Made by a program: the position numbers and the translations under genes. This document shows positions 52,578-61,120 of a stretch of 64,000 nucleotides of DNA, piece after piece. The stretch is from CAZUZS01 sp964624795 (GTDB lineage: Bacteria; Calditrichota; Calditrichia; RBG-13-44-9). The notes under the pieces were generated by a model. It searched no databases, was not told where the DNA came from, and saw only the letters and a list, made by a program, of their open reading frames with translations. Positions within the stretch are counted from its first letter, which is position 1. Every line of letters starts with the position of its first letter. The DNA lies in NCBI GenBank assembly GCA_964624795.1, contig CAZUZS010000011.1, forward strand, positions 1 through 64,000, read 5' to 3'.

Positions 52578-52624
52578 CTAATTAGAGTAGTGTTTTTAAT
52601 TGGACCATGACAGGAGGAAATGAC

Positions 52625-52777
52625 ATGCTGGCAGAGGAAATTAAAATAGGCAGTAATAAAAACATGTTTCCCAAAGTTTCGTTCCGGACCCATTTCAGAT
52701 TGTTTTTCCTGAAATTGTCCTTTGCCTGGAATTTCTATTCTGGCATGTGTCGTGTGAAAATAAAAAAATTTATATAA
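52625..52777 (+). CDS. Small 50-residue frame, unknown
   Basis: ATG 52625 is preceded by AGGAGG at good distance (7 bases). The 50-residue product, MLAEEIKIGSNKNMFPKVSF onward, is basic and aromatic in its second half (FRLFFLKLSFAWNFYS) and ends KIKKFI. No family is recognised. Support is the ribosome site, its place between the palindrome array and the receiver gene, and the candidate sigma54 site upstream. It could also be a chance frame. Confidence 0.4.
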   Translation: MLAEEIKIGSNKNMFPKVSFRTHFRLFFLKLSFAWNFYSGMCRVKIKKFI

Positions 52778-52806
52778 CAATAATAAATTGAACGGAGGAA
52801 TTCACA

Positions 52807-53178
52807 ATGCGAGTACTTGTTTTCGAAACCAGTAAGGACCGGGCAAAGCTAATTCAGGATCTGTTAGAAAGTTACCGGTATAAAGTTCATGTTAATTACC
52901 AGAGCCCTTCTCTGAACCAGATTCAGGAGATCAAGCCGTCACTCATTATTATCAACGTAAATCTTCGTTCTCACGTGGAGCTCATCGACAAGTTGAAAGA
53001 AAACTCGCGGTTTTCGAAAATTCCCGTAATTCTGATTTCGAATTTCAATTCGCAGGAAATTTTGGATAAAGTTCACCAATTGCCCAATGTGGATTACCTT
53101 GTCGAACCTTTCAAAATTAAAAATTTCCGCCACATGGTTGAGCGGTGGGTAAATTTCAGGAGCCTTTACGTTAACTAA
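52807..53178 (+). CDS. Stand-alone pseudo-receiver domain protein
   Basis: A 123-residue CheY-like fold. Secondary-structure pattern and length fit a receiver, but the key residues are changed: the acidic pair at the first strand is FETS (MRVLVFETSKD), the phosphoacceptor aspartate is Asn50 (LIIINVNLRS), and the conserved Lys-Pro is Glu-Pro (YLVEPFKIKNF). It therefore cannot be phosphorylated in the usual way. GGAGG precedes the ATG. It follows the NtrC-type regulator and its putative binding sites by 0.4 kb, so it may be an output or a partner that titrates or mimics a receiver (inference). Confidence 0.8.
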   Translation: MRVLVFETSKDRAKLIQDLLESYRYKVHVNYQSPSLNQIQEIKPSLIIINVNLRSHVELIDKLKENSRFSKIPVILISNFNSQEILDKVHQLPNVDYLVEPFKIKNFRHMVERWVNFRSLYVN

Positions 53179-53228
53179 TGGATTGGTTATTTTCAAAAAA
53201 TATCGTTGTCTTTCTGTTCCAATTCCAT

Positions 53229-54215
53229 TTATTCATCCTGTTCGTCGCTTTTTTGGTTAATCGCCTGGTCTCCTACGTAAATAAAGCGATTAAATAGGTT
53301 GTTAAATCGGGTCCAGTTGCTGTCGGGAAGACGGTCATTTTCGATGATTCTCTGGGTAGCATTAATACTCATATCCAGTTCATCGAGCAGATAAAGGATT
53401 ATTGATTCAAGGGTCATTGGGATTACCGGTGACCCTTGATTTATATTTTCCGGCTGACTAAGCACCATGTGTAAAAGTTGAAGACGCAATTCTTCCGGGA
53501 AGTCTTCCACTTTTTGAATCGCCTCATTCACAATTTGGAACGCCAGAACATTTGGCCCCAAAAGTCGCCCCTCTGTGGTAAAATCGATAAAGTCCTCGTA
53601 ACCAAGTTGAATTTTTCTTCCGGCTTTTTGAATAATGATGCCAGCCTTCAAGAGGTCGATCTTTAGTTGAGGATAGTGCAGATACAGGACATCGGCAAGG
53701 TCGAGCATGCATACCACGTGCTCCAGTACACCGTATAAATAATTGTGATGCCAGAGTTTCCCAGAAGGTGCTTTCAGAAATTCCTCCAGCGATTCGGGAT
53801 CTTGAAAGAGAGCATCGAGAAGCGCCCTGATATTCTCATCGCTTATTCCTTCGAGATGCCGAGCAAACCGCATTTTAAGTTCGGCAATGTCCTTTTTGCT
53901 GACAGGGACGATGTTTTCCAACTCAATCTCTTCATCCTTACGGGCCAGACGCATCCGTTCAATGTTGAGTTCACTGGCATCAAGAAACGATTGGATCTTT
54001 CCCTGCACCTTCATCAATTTCCCGATTCCCAAATTATCATAATGCTCTTTGGCACCTTTCCAGGCCTTGGCCCGCAACCTTCCGCTGTGATCCCCTAATT
54101 CCAGGACCAAATAGGGATCACCATTTTGCTTATACTTGAGTTCTTTCTTGCGGAGAATACAATAACCCGTATAGGACTCGCCAACATTGAGGTTTTTTAA
54201 TCCTGGCTTATTCAT
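53229..54215 (-). CDS. OB-fold + degenerate HD-domain protein (YhaM-like)
   Basis: A 328-residue protein. Residues 10-95 are an OB fold of tRNA-anticodon type (YLVLELGDHSGRLRAKAWKG, VQGKIQSFLDASELNIERM). Residues 150-285 align with the HD domain of YhaM 3'-5' exonucleases: HHNYLYGVLEHVVCM keeps the first histidine, but the HD pair is QK (IIIQKAGRKI, 196-197), the downstream HH motif is QP (LSQPENINQGSPVIPMT), and only the final aspartate (LLDELDM) remains. Nuclease activity is doubtful; nucleic-acid binding may persist. The frame opens 40 codons earlier, but ATG 54215 with AAGGAGAAATC is the start. Confidence 0.8.
   Translation of the reverse strand: MNKPGLKNLNVGESYTGYCILRKKELKYKQNGDPYLVLELGDHSGRLRAKAWKGAKEHYDNLGIGKLMKVQGKIQSFLDASELNIERMRLARKDEEIELENIVPVSKKDIAELKMRFARHLEGISDENIRALLDALFQDPESLEEFLKAPSGKLWHHNYLYGVLEHVVCMLDLADVLYLHYPQLKIDLLKAGIIIQKAGRKIQLGYEDFIDFTTEGRLLGPNVLAFQIVNEAIQKVEDFPEELRLQLLHMVLSQPENINQGSPVIPMTLESIILYLLDELDMSINATQRIIENDRLPDSNWTRFNNLFNRFIYVGDQAINQKSDEQDE
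53618..53650 (-). repeat. 33-bp exact repeat, copy inside the YhaM-like gene
   Basis: These 33 bases are identical to 61264-61296, 7.6 kb away between two unrelated genes. Here they encode LKAGIIIQKAG, the very place where the HD metal pair is missing. Flanks differ on both sides. Confidence 0.85.
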
Positions 54216-54494
54216 GATTTCTCCTTCAAAAATGTTGCTTTTTTTGAACAGGTTTTTTGCATTAAATCCGAATTGCATTGGCGGCTCAAAGCAACAAAGC
54301 CCCAATCTGTCGTAAATCTTCAAGGGCCAGTGCATCGGATTTTGGCCGAATTATTATGTTATTATATATTACAAAAGAAGAACAATTAAAATCAATGCAA
54401 AATCTAACTCATATCCACAATATTTCATTGTTTCGATATTGAATGCGAGCTAAGTTTGCATGAATGCCAAATCGGAAGCAAGCTTGGTATACTT

Positions 54495-54983
54495 ATGAAA
54501 ATCGGACTAATTTCAGACACCCACAACAAGCTCCATCAGGACATTACTACAATATTCAAGGACATGGATCTTATACTCCATGCCGGAGATATCGGCGGCT
54601 ATGATATTTTAGAGAAATTGCAGGGCATCGCATCCACCAAAGCGGTTTATGGCAATACGGACATCTATTCCATCGCCTCAACACTTCCTTCCCAAATATC
54701 GATGCAGGTAGAAGGCAAGCAATTGTTGCTGATTCATAATATTGGAAATGTGAAAAATTTTGTCTGGAAGATCAGGCGCGGCGATTATCCCGAGCAACCC
54801 GAGATAGTCGTTTTCGGGCATACCCACCGTCCGTCTTTTGACGAATATATGGATTTCTTATTTATCAACCCGGGGAGCGCTTCATTCCCCCGCAGGGAAT
54901 CTCGTCCTTCCATAATGATCCTGGAAATCACAAAGAATGGGAGCTTATCGCACAAAGTAATCACACTCCCATCTCATAAATAG
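54495..54983 (+). CDS. YfcE/MJ0936-type metallophosphoesterase
   Basis: A 162-residue calcineurin-like phosphoesterase. Metal-binding motifs occur in order: GLISDTHNK (DxH), LILHAGDIGG (GD), VYGNTDIY (GNxD) and VVFGHTHRPSF (GHTH). Members hydrolyse phosphodiesters in vitro; cellular role is open. The usual LTHG loop reads LIHNIG here, a small deviation. The frame opens at TTG 54456, but the fold starts at ATG 54495 (MKIGLISDTH). It is divergent from the OB-fold gene and converges on the zinc-ribbon gene with a shared hairpin terminator. Confidence 0.9.
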   Translation: MKIGLISDTHNKLHQDITTIFKDMDLILHAGDIGGYDILEKLQGIASTKAVYGNTDIYSIASTLPSQISMQVEGKQLLLIHNIGNVKNFVWKIRRGDYPEQPEIVVFGHTHRPSFDEYMDFLFINPGSASFPRRESRPSIMILEITKNGSLSHKVITLPSHK

Positions 54984-55056
54984 TGAAACATGTTGGATTT
55001 TTTCGAGCCGGACGGAAATGATTCAGGAGAAAAAGAGGATGTATTTTCCTGAAAAT

Positions 55057-55092
55057 AAAAAAGCCCGGACTTGCCATAAAATCCGGACTTTT
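55057..55092. terminator. Bidirectional hairpin terminator
   Basis: AAAAGCCCGGA (55059-55069 region) and TCCGGACTTTT form a stem of about 10-11 bp with one mismatch (G-U in RNA); the A-rich left and T-rich right arms provide U runs for both strands. It lies between convergent genes (54495-54983 plus; 55112-55306 minus). Confidence 0.7.
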
Positions 55093-55111
55093 AACAAGTT
55101 GCTGCTAATAT

Positions 55112-55306
55112 TTAAACGAAAACCTCTTTTTCATTGCATTGACAGACTTTCAAATTCACGGTTTTATACTTCCAGCTCGCGCTATCTTCCGAGTAATACG
55201 ATTCAACCTTCTTCACAAATGAATAGATGTTGCCGCAGACCGGACAGGCTGAACCCGTTTTCTGCGCCTTTGCAACTTTGGATGCAAAATCTTGTTTCTT
55301 TGCCAT
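55112..55306 (-). CDS. Small zinc-ribbon protein
   Basis: A 64-residue basic protein with MAKKQDFASKVAKAQK at the start and two cysteine knuckles, ACPVCGN and KVCQCNEK, suggesting one bound zinc. The middle (YSFVKKVESYYSEDSASWKY) is aromatic. TAGGAGATT precedes the ATG. It ends at a strong terminator and lies just upstream of it on its strand, 86 bp from the GAF/GGDEF gene. Such proteins are common in FCB-type genomes without assigned function. Confidence 0.75.
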   Translation of the reverse strand: MAKKQDFASKVAKAQKTGSACPVCGNIYSFVKKVESYYSEDSASWKYKTVNLKVCQCNEKEVFV

Positions 55307-55392
55307 CTTCTAATCTCCTATTAAATATTTATATTTTCCATTCCATATATGCAACTGTTCCCAGATTTGTTTCTTCACATGGATTAAATGCA

Positions 55393-57171
55393 CTATTCTT
55401 CAGTAAGATTCATATCAGGAGTAATTTCCTCATCGAGTGGTTCAATTCCCCGGTAGATCGCAAAATTGTTTGGGCCACCCAATCTGGCTTGCTTAATGGA
55501 CGCTTGCCCTGCTTCCACCACTTGCTCAACATTGTCGGCCATAAATTCCCTCGTGACCAGGCCTGCACTCATATAGAAATCGAATGCCTGCCCGTTTGCC
55601 CAAACCTTTTTCTCTTTCACTTTTTGCACCAGCTCTTTCGCCCTTTCCGCGGTTCTGTCCTCCCCCCTATGCGATGCTGCAATCACAAAGGTGTCGGAAA
55701 AAAGGTGAAAAATATAATCAGTGTCCGTTAAAAGAGGCAATGCTAAAGTTAAAAACTCGTTTACCGTATCAAAATATAAGCCGGTATCCTCTTCCTTTGT
55801 TTGGAAATATATTTTGAGAAATAGCAGGGATAAGTCCAAGTCCAGGCTGTCGGCCTTCTTCATCTCTTTAACTATGTAAGATTTAAAAGCATTCAGATTC
55901 TCTAACTGCGTATGAGCATCCTTGTAACAGAGCTTTTCAAGGTTTTCCATGGATTTTGCAGTGGTGTAGACTGTGACCGTCTGATTGGCGATGGTTTGCA
56001 GCATTCTTTTTTGCTGCTCCTTGAAATTTCGAGGCTGGTAACTTTCCAGACAAATCGCCCCGATCATTGAATGATTGTTTGCAATAGGCACGGCAAGAAG
56101 CGAGAAATATTCTTTGGCCGCCGTTTCGGTCGTGTCGAAGCGGGGAACATAATTCTCTTTTGTCGAAAAGTCCTCTACCAGCAAGGATTGATTCTTTCGG
56201 ATTACCCACCCCACAATACCTTCTGACAATGGAAACGTTCTTCCAGGCCTTAGGTTACCGGTTCCCCCCTGCAAACTCATAATTTCGCCTTCCCTGGAAT
56301 CCGCTTTTCGAGAGACAGATACCCGGTCGCAGGGAATCACCTTTGGCAGTTTGAATACTAAATACTCCCACAGCTTATCCTCCTGCTGAATTTGATTCAT
56401 TTCATTGCTGCACTCAGATAAAATGCTTGCGACCCAATTTTCACTCTCATATTCATAAAGCCTGTTACTGCTTATCAACTGACGCGTTATGAGGTTCGCG
56501 AAATGTTTTAAGATCTCAAGGTCATCGTTGCCAAAGGCTTCCTTAACCGCGGAGTCGATGCAAAGAACACCGATTATCAGGTCCTTAAAAAAAATCGGTA
56601 CTCCCGCAAACGAATTGGCTGGATTTTCTCCGGTCTTATAATAAGGAAGTATTTCCTGACCTTCCGGGAGATGATTTTCGATCAGCGGTGTGCGGTTACG
56701 AAGCACCAGGCTTGGCAGACCTTTGAGCAAATCAAAGGTGTTACCGGAAAGCAACCGGTCTTCTTTTTCCGAAACATAATGCCGAACAGTGAAAACCTTT
56801 TTGGAGTAGTTCGCAAAGAGAAGAATTACCGTATCGGAGACGAGAACTTTTTTTACAAGCTGGAGCGAGCTATCCAGGAAATGTTCGAACGATCCCTCTA
56901 TGTCCTGATCATTCTCTGCCTGCAACCAGTCCGGGCCTCCCTCTTCCTCTGCAGACAGCGAGGTATCCTCTTCCATGTCTTCGGAAGTTCGGCCATCGCT
57001 TTGATACCGGAGATAAACAAAAGAGATGAAAGCCAAAAAATAGATTACCTTAACAACTATCCATGCCTGGGTAGAAGGCATTATTCCCAGAATGAATAAA
57101 ATAACGATGCCGCCGAATATAGCTAAAAACCCAAATCGCGAGGAAACAGGTTTGAAGAAGGTTTCAAACAT
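55393..57171 (-). CDS. GAF-GAF protein with degenerate GGDEF domain
   Basis: A 592-residue protein: two N-terminal membrane helices (about 15-55, FLAIFGGIVILFILGIM, IVVKVIYFLAFISFVYL), an acidic linker, two GAF domains (about 85-235 and 245-410, with the DRVSVSRK and IGAICLESYQPRNF features) and a C-terminal GGDEF fold (about 420-585). Its active loop reads DYIFHLFSDTFVIAASH in place of R-GG(D/E)EF, so it is unlikely to make c-di-GMP; no EAL domain is present. The N-terminal ligand is unknown. Such inactive GGDEF proteins often act as GTP or c-di-GMP sensors or scaffolds (family knowledge). Confidence 0.82.
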   Translation of the reverse strand: MFETFFKPVSSRFGFLAIFGGIVILFILGIMPSTQAWIVVKVIYFLAFISFVYLRYQSDGRTSEDMEEDTSLSAEEEGGPDWLQAENDQDIEGSFEHFLDSSLQLVKKVLVSDTVILLFANYSKKVFTVRHYVSEKEDRLLSGNTFDLLKGLPSLVLRNRTPLIENHLPEGQEILPYYKTGENPANSFAGVPIFFKDLIIGVLCIDSAVKEAFGNDDLEILKHFANLITRQLISSNRLYEYESENWVASILSECSNEMNQIQQEDKLWEYLVFKLPKVIPCDRVSVSRKADSREGEIMSLQGGTGNLRPGRTFPLSEGIVGWVIRKNQSLLVEDFSTKENYVPRFDTTETAAKEYFSLLAVPIANNHSMIGAICLESYQPRNFKEQQKRMLQTIANQTVTVYTTAKSMENLEKLCYKDAHTQLENLNAFKSYIVKEMKKADSLDLDLSLLFLKIYFQTKEEDTGLYFDTVNEFLTLALPLLTDTDYIFHLFSDTFVIAASHRGEDRTAERAKELVQKVKEKKVWANGQAFDFYMSAGLVTREFMADNVEQVVEAGQASIKQARLGGPNNFAIYRGIEPLDEEITPDMNLTEE

Positions 57172-57287
57172 TTATTTCCAAAGTGTAGTTTTACCAGCAG
57201 GAATTTAGAGAAAGTTAGCTATCAAATCCATGTAAAAGTCAATTTCATTAAAAGATATGACGTTATCCGGGCGGTTCCGGTCAGATT

Positions 57288-57830
57288 TTAATGCTCTCCG
57301 ACCATTTTCAGGCCTTGCCGATCCAGCCGAGTCGTGTCGCTCTTCAAGGAATCATTTATCAATGTGCTGCTCTCAAATTGCATTGAACTTGCTGTACTAC
57401 TACCAAACCTGTTGACTTGCCGGCTCGCCGGAAGCTGCGATGCTGCAGGATAATATCTACCCTGGGTATGGTTTAACGGATATTTGGTACCGTCCGTTGA
57501 ATGGTTGAAAACCATGAACATACCCACAGTAGCCAGCACAATGGCAGAGCCCATTGCCGGCACTTTCCAGTTCTGCAGAGGTAACGGAAAGAAGGTCGAT
57601 TTCATATTGGGGTTGAATATCTGTTGGTGTAGTTTTTGTTCAAATCCGGGCGAGCTCGAAATTTGAGGCATTTGCCGAATGCTTTGTTGAATAATACGTA
57701 TTTGTCTGACTGTTTCTGCACAGGGGGGACATTTGATAAAATGCTCTTCAATATCCTTACGCTCAATGCCAGAAAGTTCGCCATCCAGGTAGCTAGAAAA
57801 TTGTAACTTAAATTTGTCACAAGAATCCAT
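57288..57830 (-). CDS. Anti-sigma factor with zinc-finger domain
   Basis: A 180-residue protein with an N-terminal ZAS domain (CDKFKLQFSSYLDGELS, EEHFIKCPPC: His-x3-Cys-x2-Cys) that binds the ECF sigma factor, one membrane helix (about 95-112, VPAMGSAIVLATVGMFMVF) and a Ser/Thr-rich outer tail. The gene follows the sigma gene directly. ATG 57830 has AAAGGA six bases before it; another ATG lies at 57845. The pairing with the upstream sigma factor is established for this type of operon. Confidence 0.88.
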   Translation of the reverse strand: MDSCDKFKLQFSSYLDGELSGIERKDIEEHFIKCPPCAETVRQIRIIQQSIRQMPQISSSPGFEQKLHQQIFNPNMKSTFFPLPLQNWKVPAMGSAIVLATVGMFMVFNHSTDGTKYPLNHTQGRYYPAASQLPASRQVNRFGSSTASSMQFESSTLINDSLKSDTTRLDRQGLKMVGEH

Positions 57831-57848
57831 AGGCAGTCCTTTCATCTT

Positions 57849-58463
57849 TTAAACTGATCCTCTCGTTTCACTTTCAAATAAAAACTTTAAATCGTCCTGC
57901 AATTTTAACCTCCCCCTATTAACTCTTGATTTGACAGTACCTAACGGAATATTAAGTATCTGACTTATCTCTTCGTAGGCAAAGCCCTGCACATCCCTTA
58001 GAATAATAACTTCCTTAAACTTGGGTGGAAGCTTCTCAATAGCCTTTTGAATGATATCTTCCTTGATAGTTCCATCCACCTGTCGCTCTGGGCTGTGTTC
58101 TTTATCCGGAATGTCGTAATCCCTCTCCTCGTTCACAAAATTACTTACCGAAAAAATCTTATGTCTTTTGCGTCGCCTGAGCTCAGTTTTTGCCAAATTT
58201 CCGGCGATTGTATACACCCACGTCGAAAACTTCGCGATCTCTTTGTAATAATGCTTATTTTTATAGACTCTTAAAAAAGTCTCCTGAACAATATCTTCAG
58301 CGTCAGAACGATTCCCAACAAATCGATAAACAAAATTCAGCAGTTGATCCTTATATCTTCGTACCAATGTATCAAATGCCTGAACATCTCCTTGCTGGAA
58401 TCTGGCAATTAACTGTTCATCTGTGACTACTGGTTTTTTTCGTTCTCTAAGCTTTGTTGTCAT
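57849..58463 (-). CDS. ECF RNA polymerase sigma factor (RpoE-like)
   Basis: A 204-residue sigma-70 family ECF factor. Region 2 (about 22-90) shows YKDQLLNFVYRFVGNRSDAE, DIVQETFLRVYKN and FSTWVYTIAGNLAKTELRRR; region 4 (about 135-190) shows LPPKFKEVIILRDVQGFAYE and IPLGTVKSRVNRGRLKLQ, the -35 binding helix. It would direct polymerase to stress or envelope genes when its anti-sigma partner, encoded just downstream, releases it. Between the two regions lies a longer than usual linker (SVSNFVNEERDYDIPDKEHS). Confidence 0.95.
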   Translation of the reverse strand: MTTKLRERKKPVVTDEQLIARFQQGDVQAFDTLVRRYKDQLLNFVYRFVGNRSDAEDIVQETFLRVYKNKHYYKEIAKFSTWVYTIAGNLAKTELRRRKRHKIFSVSNFVNEERDYDIPDKEHSPERQVDGTIKEDIIQKAIEKLPPKFKEVIILRDVQGFAYEEISQILNIPLGTVKSRVNRGRLKLQDDLKFLFESETRGSV

Positions 58464-58515
58464 ATAAAAAAACCGGATTTTTTACGTTACTGATTTTTCG
58501 AAGTTCCGAAATATT

Positions 58516-59544
58516 TTACTTCGAATTTATGATTTCATGGCTCAATATGTCAAGGAATATTTTGGGGTTTACATTCGTATTTTTTAAATCCCAATCGGCC
58601 CGGTGAAGGAGCGAAAACACCCGTTTTAAGTCCCGGCTTTTCCAGTTTTGCGCCTGTTGCGAATAGCCCGGAAAATACCTGGGATAGATCTTCAACTCCC
58701 GCGAAATCACGTCCGAGCTGCGTATTCCCGATCGATTATAACCGCGGATGCGCCATACGAGTGAAAAGTGCCGGATTAGCTGGCTGACAATCTGCTGGGG
58801 AGATATGCCGCTATCCAACAAATTATGTAGAATGAACACTGCTTTTGGCAAATCTTTCTCTCCCATCACCCGGTTATATTCAAATACATCCTGAGTTACG
58901 TAAACACCTGCGATTTGTTCGACGTCGGTTTCCTCGATTAATTCCTTGTCGGCAAAATACTGGGCAACGTTGTTTACCTGCACAGCCAGATCCGACAACT
59001 GGGTTCCCACCAGGAACAAGAGCATCTCAACCGCACCGGGGGTAATTTCTTTCCCAAATTTTTGAAATTCGGATTGAACATACTGATTTAACTCATCCGG
59101 TCGCAGTGGCAGTAAATTGACCGTCGTAACCAGATGCTCAAGCTTTTTAAGGCGACTCTGATATAAGCTGGCAAGGCCCGTTAACATAACCAGGCATATC
59201 TCATTGGGAAGCTTGTCCAGAAATTTTATTAATCGTTCTACATCGGCAGTCTTTAAGCCATCTGCTTCTTTCAGGACGATCATTTTTTTATCCGAGAACA
59301 GCCCCATGCCAGCACCCAGCGAAATTACCGCATCGGCACCGTTCTCTGTCGCGTAGCGGACAAAATAATTTAACTCCGGCTCGGAATCTCCCAAAAATTT
59401 CTGCTTCAAAGTCCGAACAATTCTCTCCCCTAATAAGAATTCTTCGCCAAACAGCAGATATGCGGGTGAAAGATTGGACCTCAAAATCTCTTTCATCGCT
59501 TGCTGATAATAGAGTTTTTGCCCTCCTCGTTGATTTGGAGCCAT
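58516..59544 (-). CDS. holA: DNA polymerase III delta subunit
   Basis: A 342-residue clamp-loader subunit. It starts with the typical SPAYLLFGEEFLLGERIVRTLK (about 24-45), has the delta-specific middle (LVMLTGLASLYQSRLKKLEH) and ends with the three-helix C-terminal collar domain (ISPQQIVSQLIRHFSLVWRI, SQQAQNWKSRDLKRVFSLLHRADWDLK). The gene follows, after 2 bp, the NSS-associated microprotein gene, so it appears to be in that operon. Confidence 0.92.
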   Translation of the reverse strand: MAPNQRGGQKLYYQQAMKEILRSNLSPAYLLFGEEFLLGERIVRTLKQKFLGDSEPELNYFVRYATENGADAVISLGAGMGLFSDKKMIVLKEADGLKTADVERLIKFLDKLPNEICLVMLTGLASLYQSRLKKLEHLVTTVNLLPLRPDELNQYVQSEFQKFGKEITPGAVEMLLFLVGTQLSDLAVQVNNVAQYFADKELIEETDVEQIAGVYVTQDVFEYNRVMGEKDLPKAVFILHNLLDSGISPQQIVSQLIRHFSLVWRIRGYNRSGIRSSDVISRELKIYPRYFPGYSQQAQNWKSRDLKRVFSLLHRADWDLKNTNVNPKIFLDILSHEIINSK

Positions 59545-59546
59545 GC

Positions 59547-59666
59547 CTAATCCATCCCCCCTCCGCGTGATTTTTCTTTCTTATTCGCTTTATTAATTAG
59601 ATAAAGGAATCCGCCCCAGGTTACAGATAGTATGAGGAGCATCATAATTATCGAAACGGTGTTCAT
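59547..59666 (-). CDS. 39-residue single-helix partner of NSS transporter (MetS-like)
   Basis: A frame of 39 codons starts at ATG 59666 overlapping the transporter stop as ATGA. The peptide begins MNTVSIIMMLLILSVTWGGF, a single hydrophobic helix ending in a WGGF motif, followed by LYLINKANKKEKSRGGGMD, a basic tail. Same order, size and topology as the peptide at 1443-1553. It is too short for routine calling. Role as NSS small subunit is inference from MetPS. Confidence 0.75.
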   Translation of the reverse strand: MNTVSIIMMLLILSVTWGGFLYLINKANKKEKSRGGGMD

Positions 59667-61120
59667 CGCAATCCCCCGGCCTTTGTGAGTTTTTGATAAA
59701 GATACCGGTTAAGAATCAGAAAAACCAGTACTCCCATCATCCATTGAAACAGGCAGGTGCCGAGTGTTGTCGCGCCGAAAGGATTGTACCACCCTTCCGG
59801 ATTCCAGCCAATGGAGCGATACAGCCACCAGGTCAGTAAAAGAAGGGCTTCGATTGGAATAATATATTTAAGCGCATAAGTAAACCAGCCGCCAATAACA
59901 ATATCGCCCTTCACCACATTTACCATCCGGGAACGAAATTTTGATGCGCTGTAGCGAATTACGATCACGGCGAAAAACAGGCCGCTGACGATCAAGCCCA
60001 GACCCCACACCCAATCCTGGTTCTCGAAATAATGGATTGAGAGAGCGGAGGGCACTCCCATAATTGCGGTTACAGCGGCTACGATGGGCAATGCATTATG
60101 GCGCGAAAGACCAAAGTCCATCAGAATTCGGGTAGCCAGTTCCAGCATGGAAATCAAAGAGCTGAGCGCCGCAAAAAAGAGCGCCAGGAAGAAAACCGCC
60201 GTAAAGAATGTTGCCGCCGGCAGCTTGCTGAAAAGCTGTGGAATCACAATAAAACTCAAACCGTTGTTGCCGGCCTGCAGGGCCAATTCTGCTTCGGCGA
60301 TAGAGGGCGCCAGGGAAAAAATAGCCGGGATGATTGCCAGTCCGGCTAACAGCGAGGCAGAGTTGTTTCCAAATCCGGTGATAAATGAATTCAGTACAAT
60401 GTCTTCGTCCTGACGCATGTAAACGGCATAGGTGAGGATCAAGCCCCAACCAGCGCCGGTGGACCACGCGGACTGCGACAGCCCCTCCAGCCAGACACGA
60501 TAGTCCAATAAATACTCCATGCGGATATTGAAGAAATAGTCCAGCCCGGTGGCGGAATGCGGCAGCGTCAGGGCGCGGACCACACCGATCATTAGCAACA
60601 CCACCAGCGAAGGAAGGAGTATTCGGTTGGCCCGTTCAATACCATTCACCACTCCCTGGTAAATAATAAAACTTCCAACCGCGAGCGCGATCAAGTGAAA
60701 GATCAACGGCTGATAGCCGGAGATAAAATGTTCCCAAAATTGCGCATGGTCAACAGTCGACAATTGGCCGGAAACGGAAACCAGAAAATATCGCAGCGCC
60801 CACCCGCTGACAACAGAGTAGTAGAACATAATGGCAATTGTTACCAGAGCTACGAATCCGCCCATCCAGGTGTACCTGGGGCCAAGAAGTGCTGCAAATG
60901 AACCGACAACGCCCTTCCTTGTTTTTCGGCCGATCGAGAATTCCACAATGATAAGCGGGATAGACCAGGCAAACAGGAAAATGAACCACGGGATCAGAAA
61001 TGCGCCGCCATACTGACCGGCCAGGCGCGGAAACCGCCAGATATTCCCGGCCCCGATTGCCATGCCTACCGTCGCTAACAGCAGTGCCCAGCGGGAAGAA
61101 AACTGTTCCTGTTTTTCCAT
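59663..61120 (-). CDS. Second NSS-family sodium symporter
   Basis: A 485-residue LeuT-fold transporter starting MEKQEQFSSRWALLLATVG. The first helix carries the substrate/sodium site ATVGMAIGAGNIWRFPRLAG, and twelve hydrophobic segments follow. ATG 61120 with GAAAGGGAA is preferred to the frame start at 61150. It is only distantly like the 1550-3220 transporter (for example GMAIGAGNIWRF versus GNAVGLGNFLRF), so a different substrate is likely. It is followed by its 39-residue partner by ATGA overlap, then by holA. Substrate unknown. Confidence 0.9.
   Translation of the reverse strand: MEKQEQFSSRWALLLATVGMAIGAGNIWRFPRLAGQYGGAFLIPWFIFLFAWSIPLIIVEFSIGRKTRKGVVGSFAALLGPRYTWMGGFVALVTIAIMFYYSVVSGWALRYFLVSVSGQLSTVDHAQFWEHFISGYQPLIFHLIALAVGSFIIYQGVVNGIERANRILLPSLVVLLMIGVVRALTLPHSATGLDYFFNIRMEYLLDYRVWLEGLSQSAWSTGAGWGLILTYAVYMRQDEDIVLNSFITGFGNNSASLLAGLAIIPAIFSLAPSIAEAELALQAGNNGLSFIVIPQLFSKLPAATFFTAVFFLALFFAALSSLISMLELATRILMDFGLSRHNALPIVAAVTAIMGVPSALSIHYFENQDWVWGLGLIVSGLFFAVIVIRYSASKFRSRMVNVVKGDIVIGGWFTYALKYIIPIEALLLLTWWLYRSIGWNPEGWYNPFGATTLGTCLFQWMMGVLVFLILNRYLYQKLTKAGGLR

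Noticed and set aside
55018..55731. 237-codon plus-strand frame
   Set aside because: Antisense to the zinc-ribbon and GAF/GGDEF genes and crosses the terminator hairpin.
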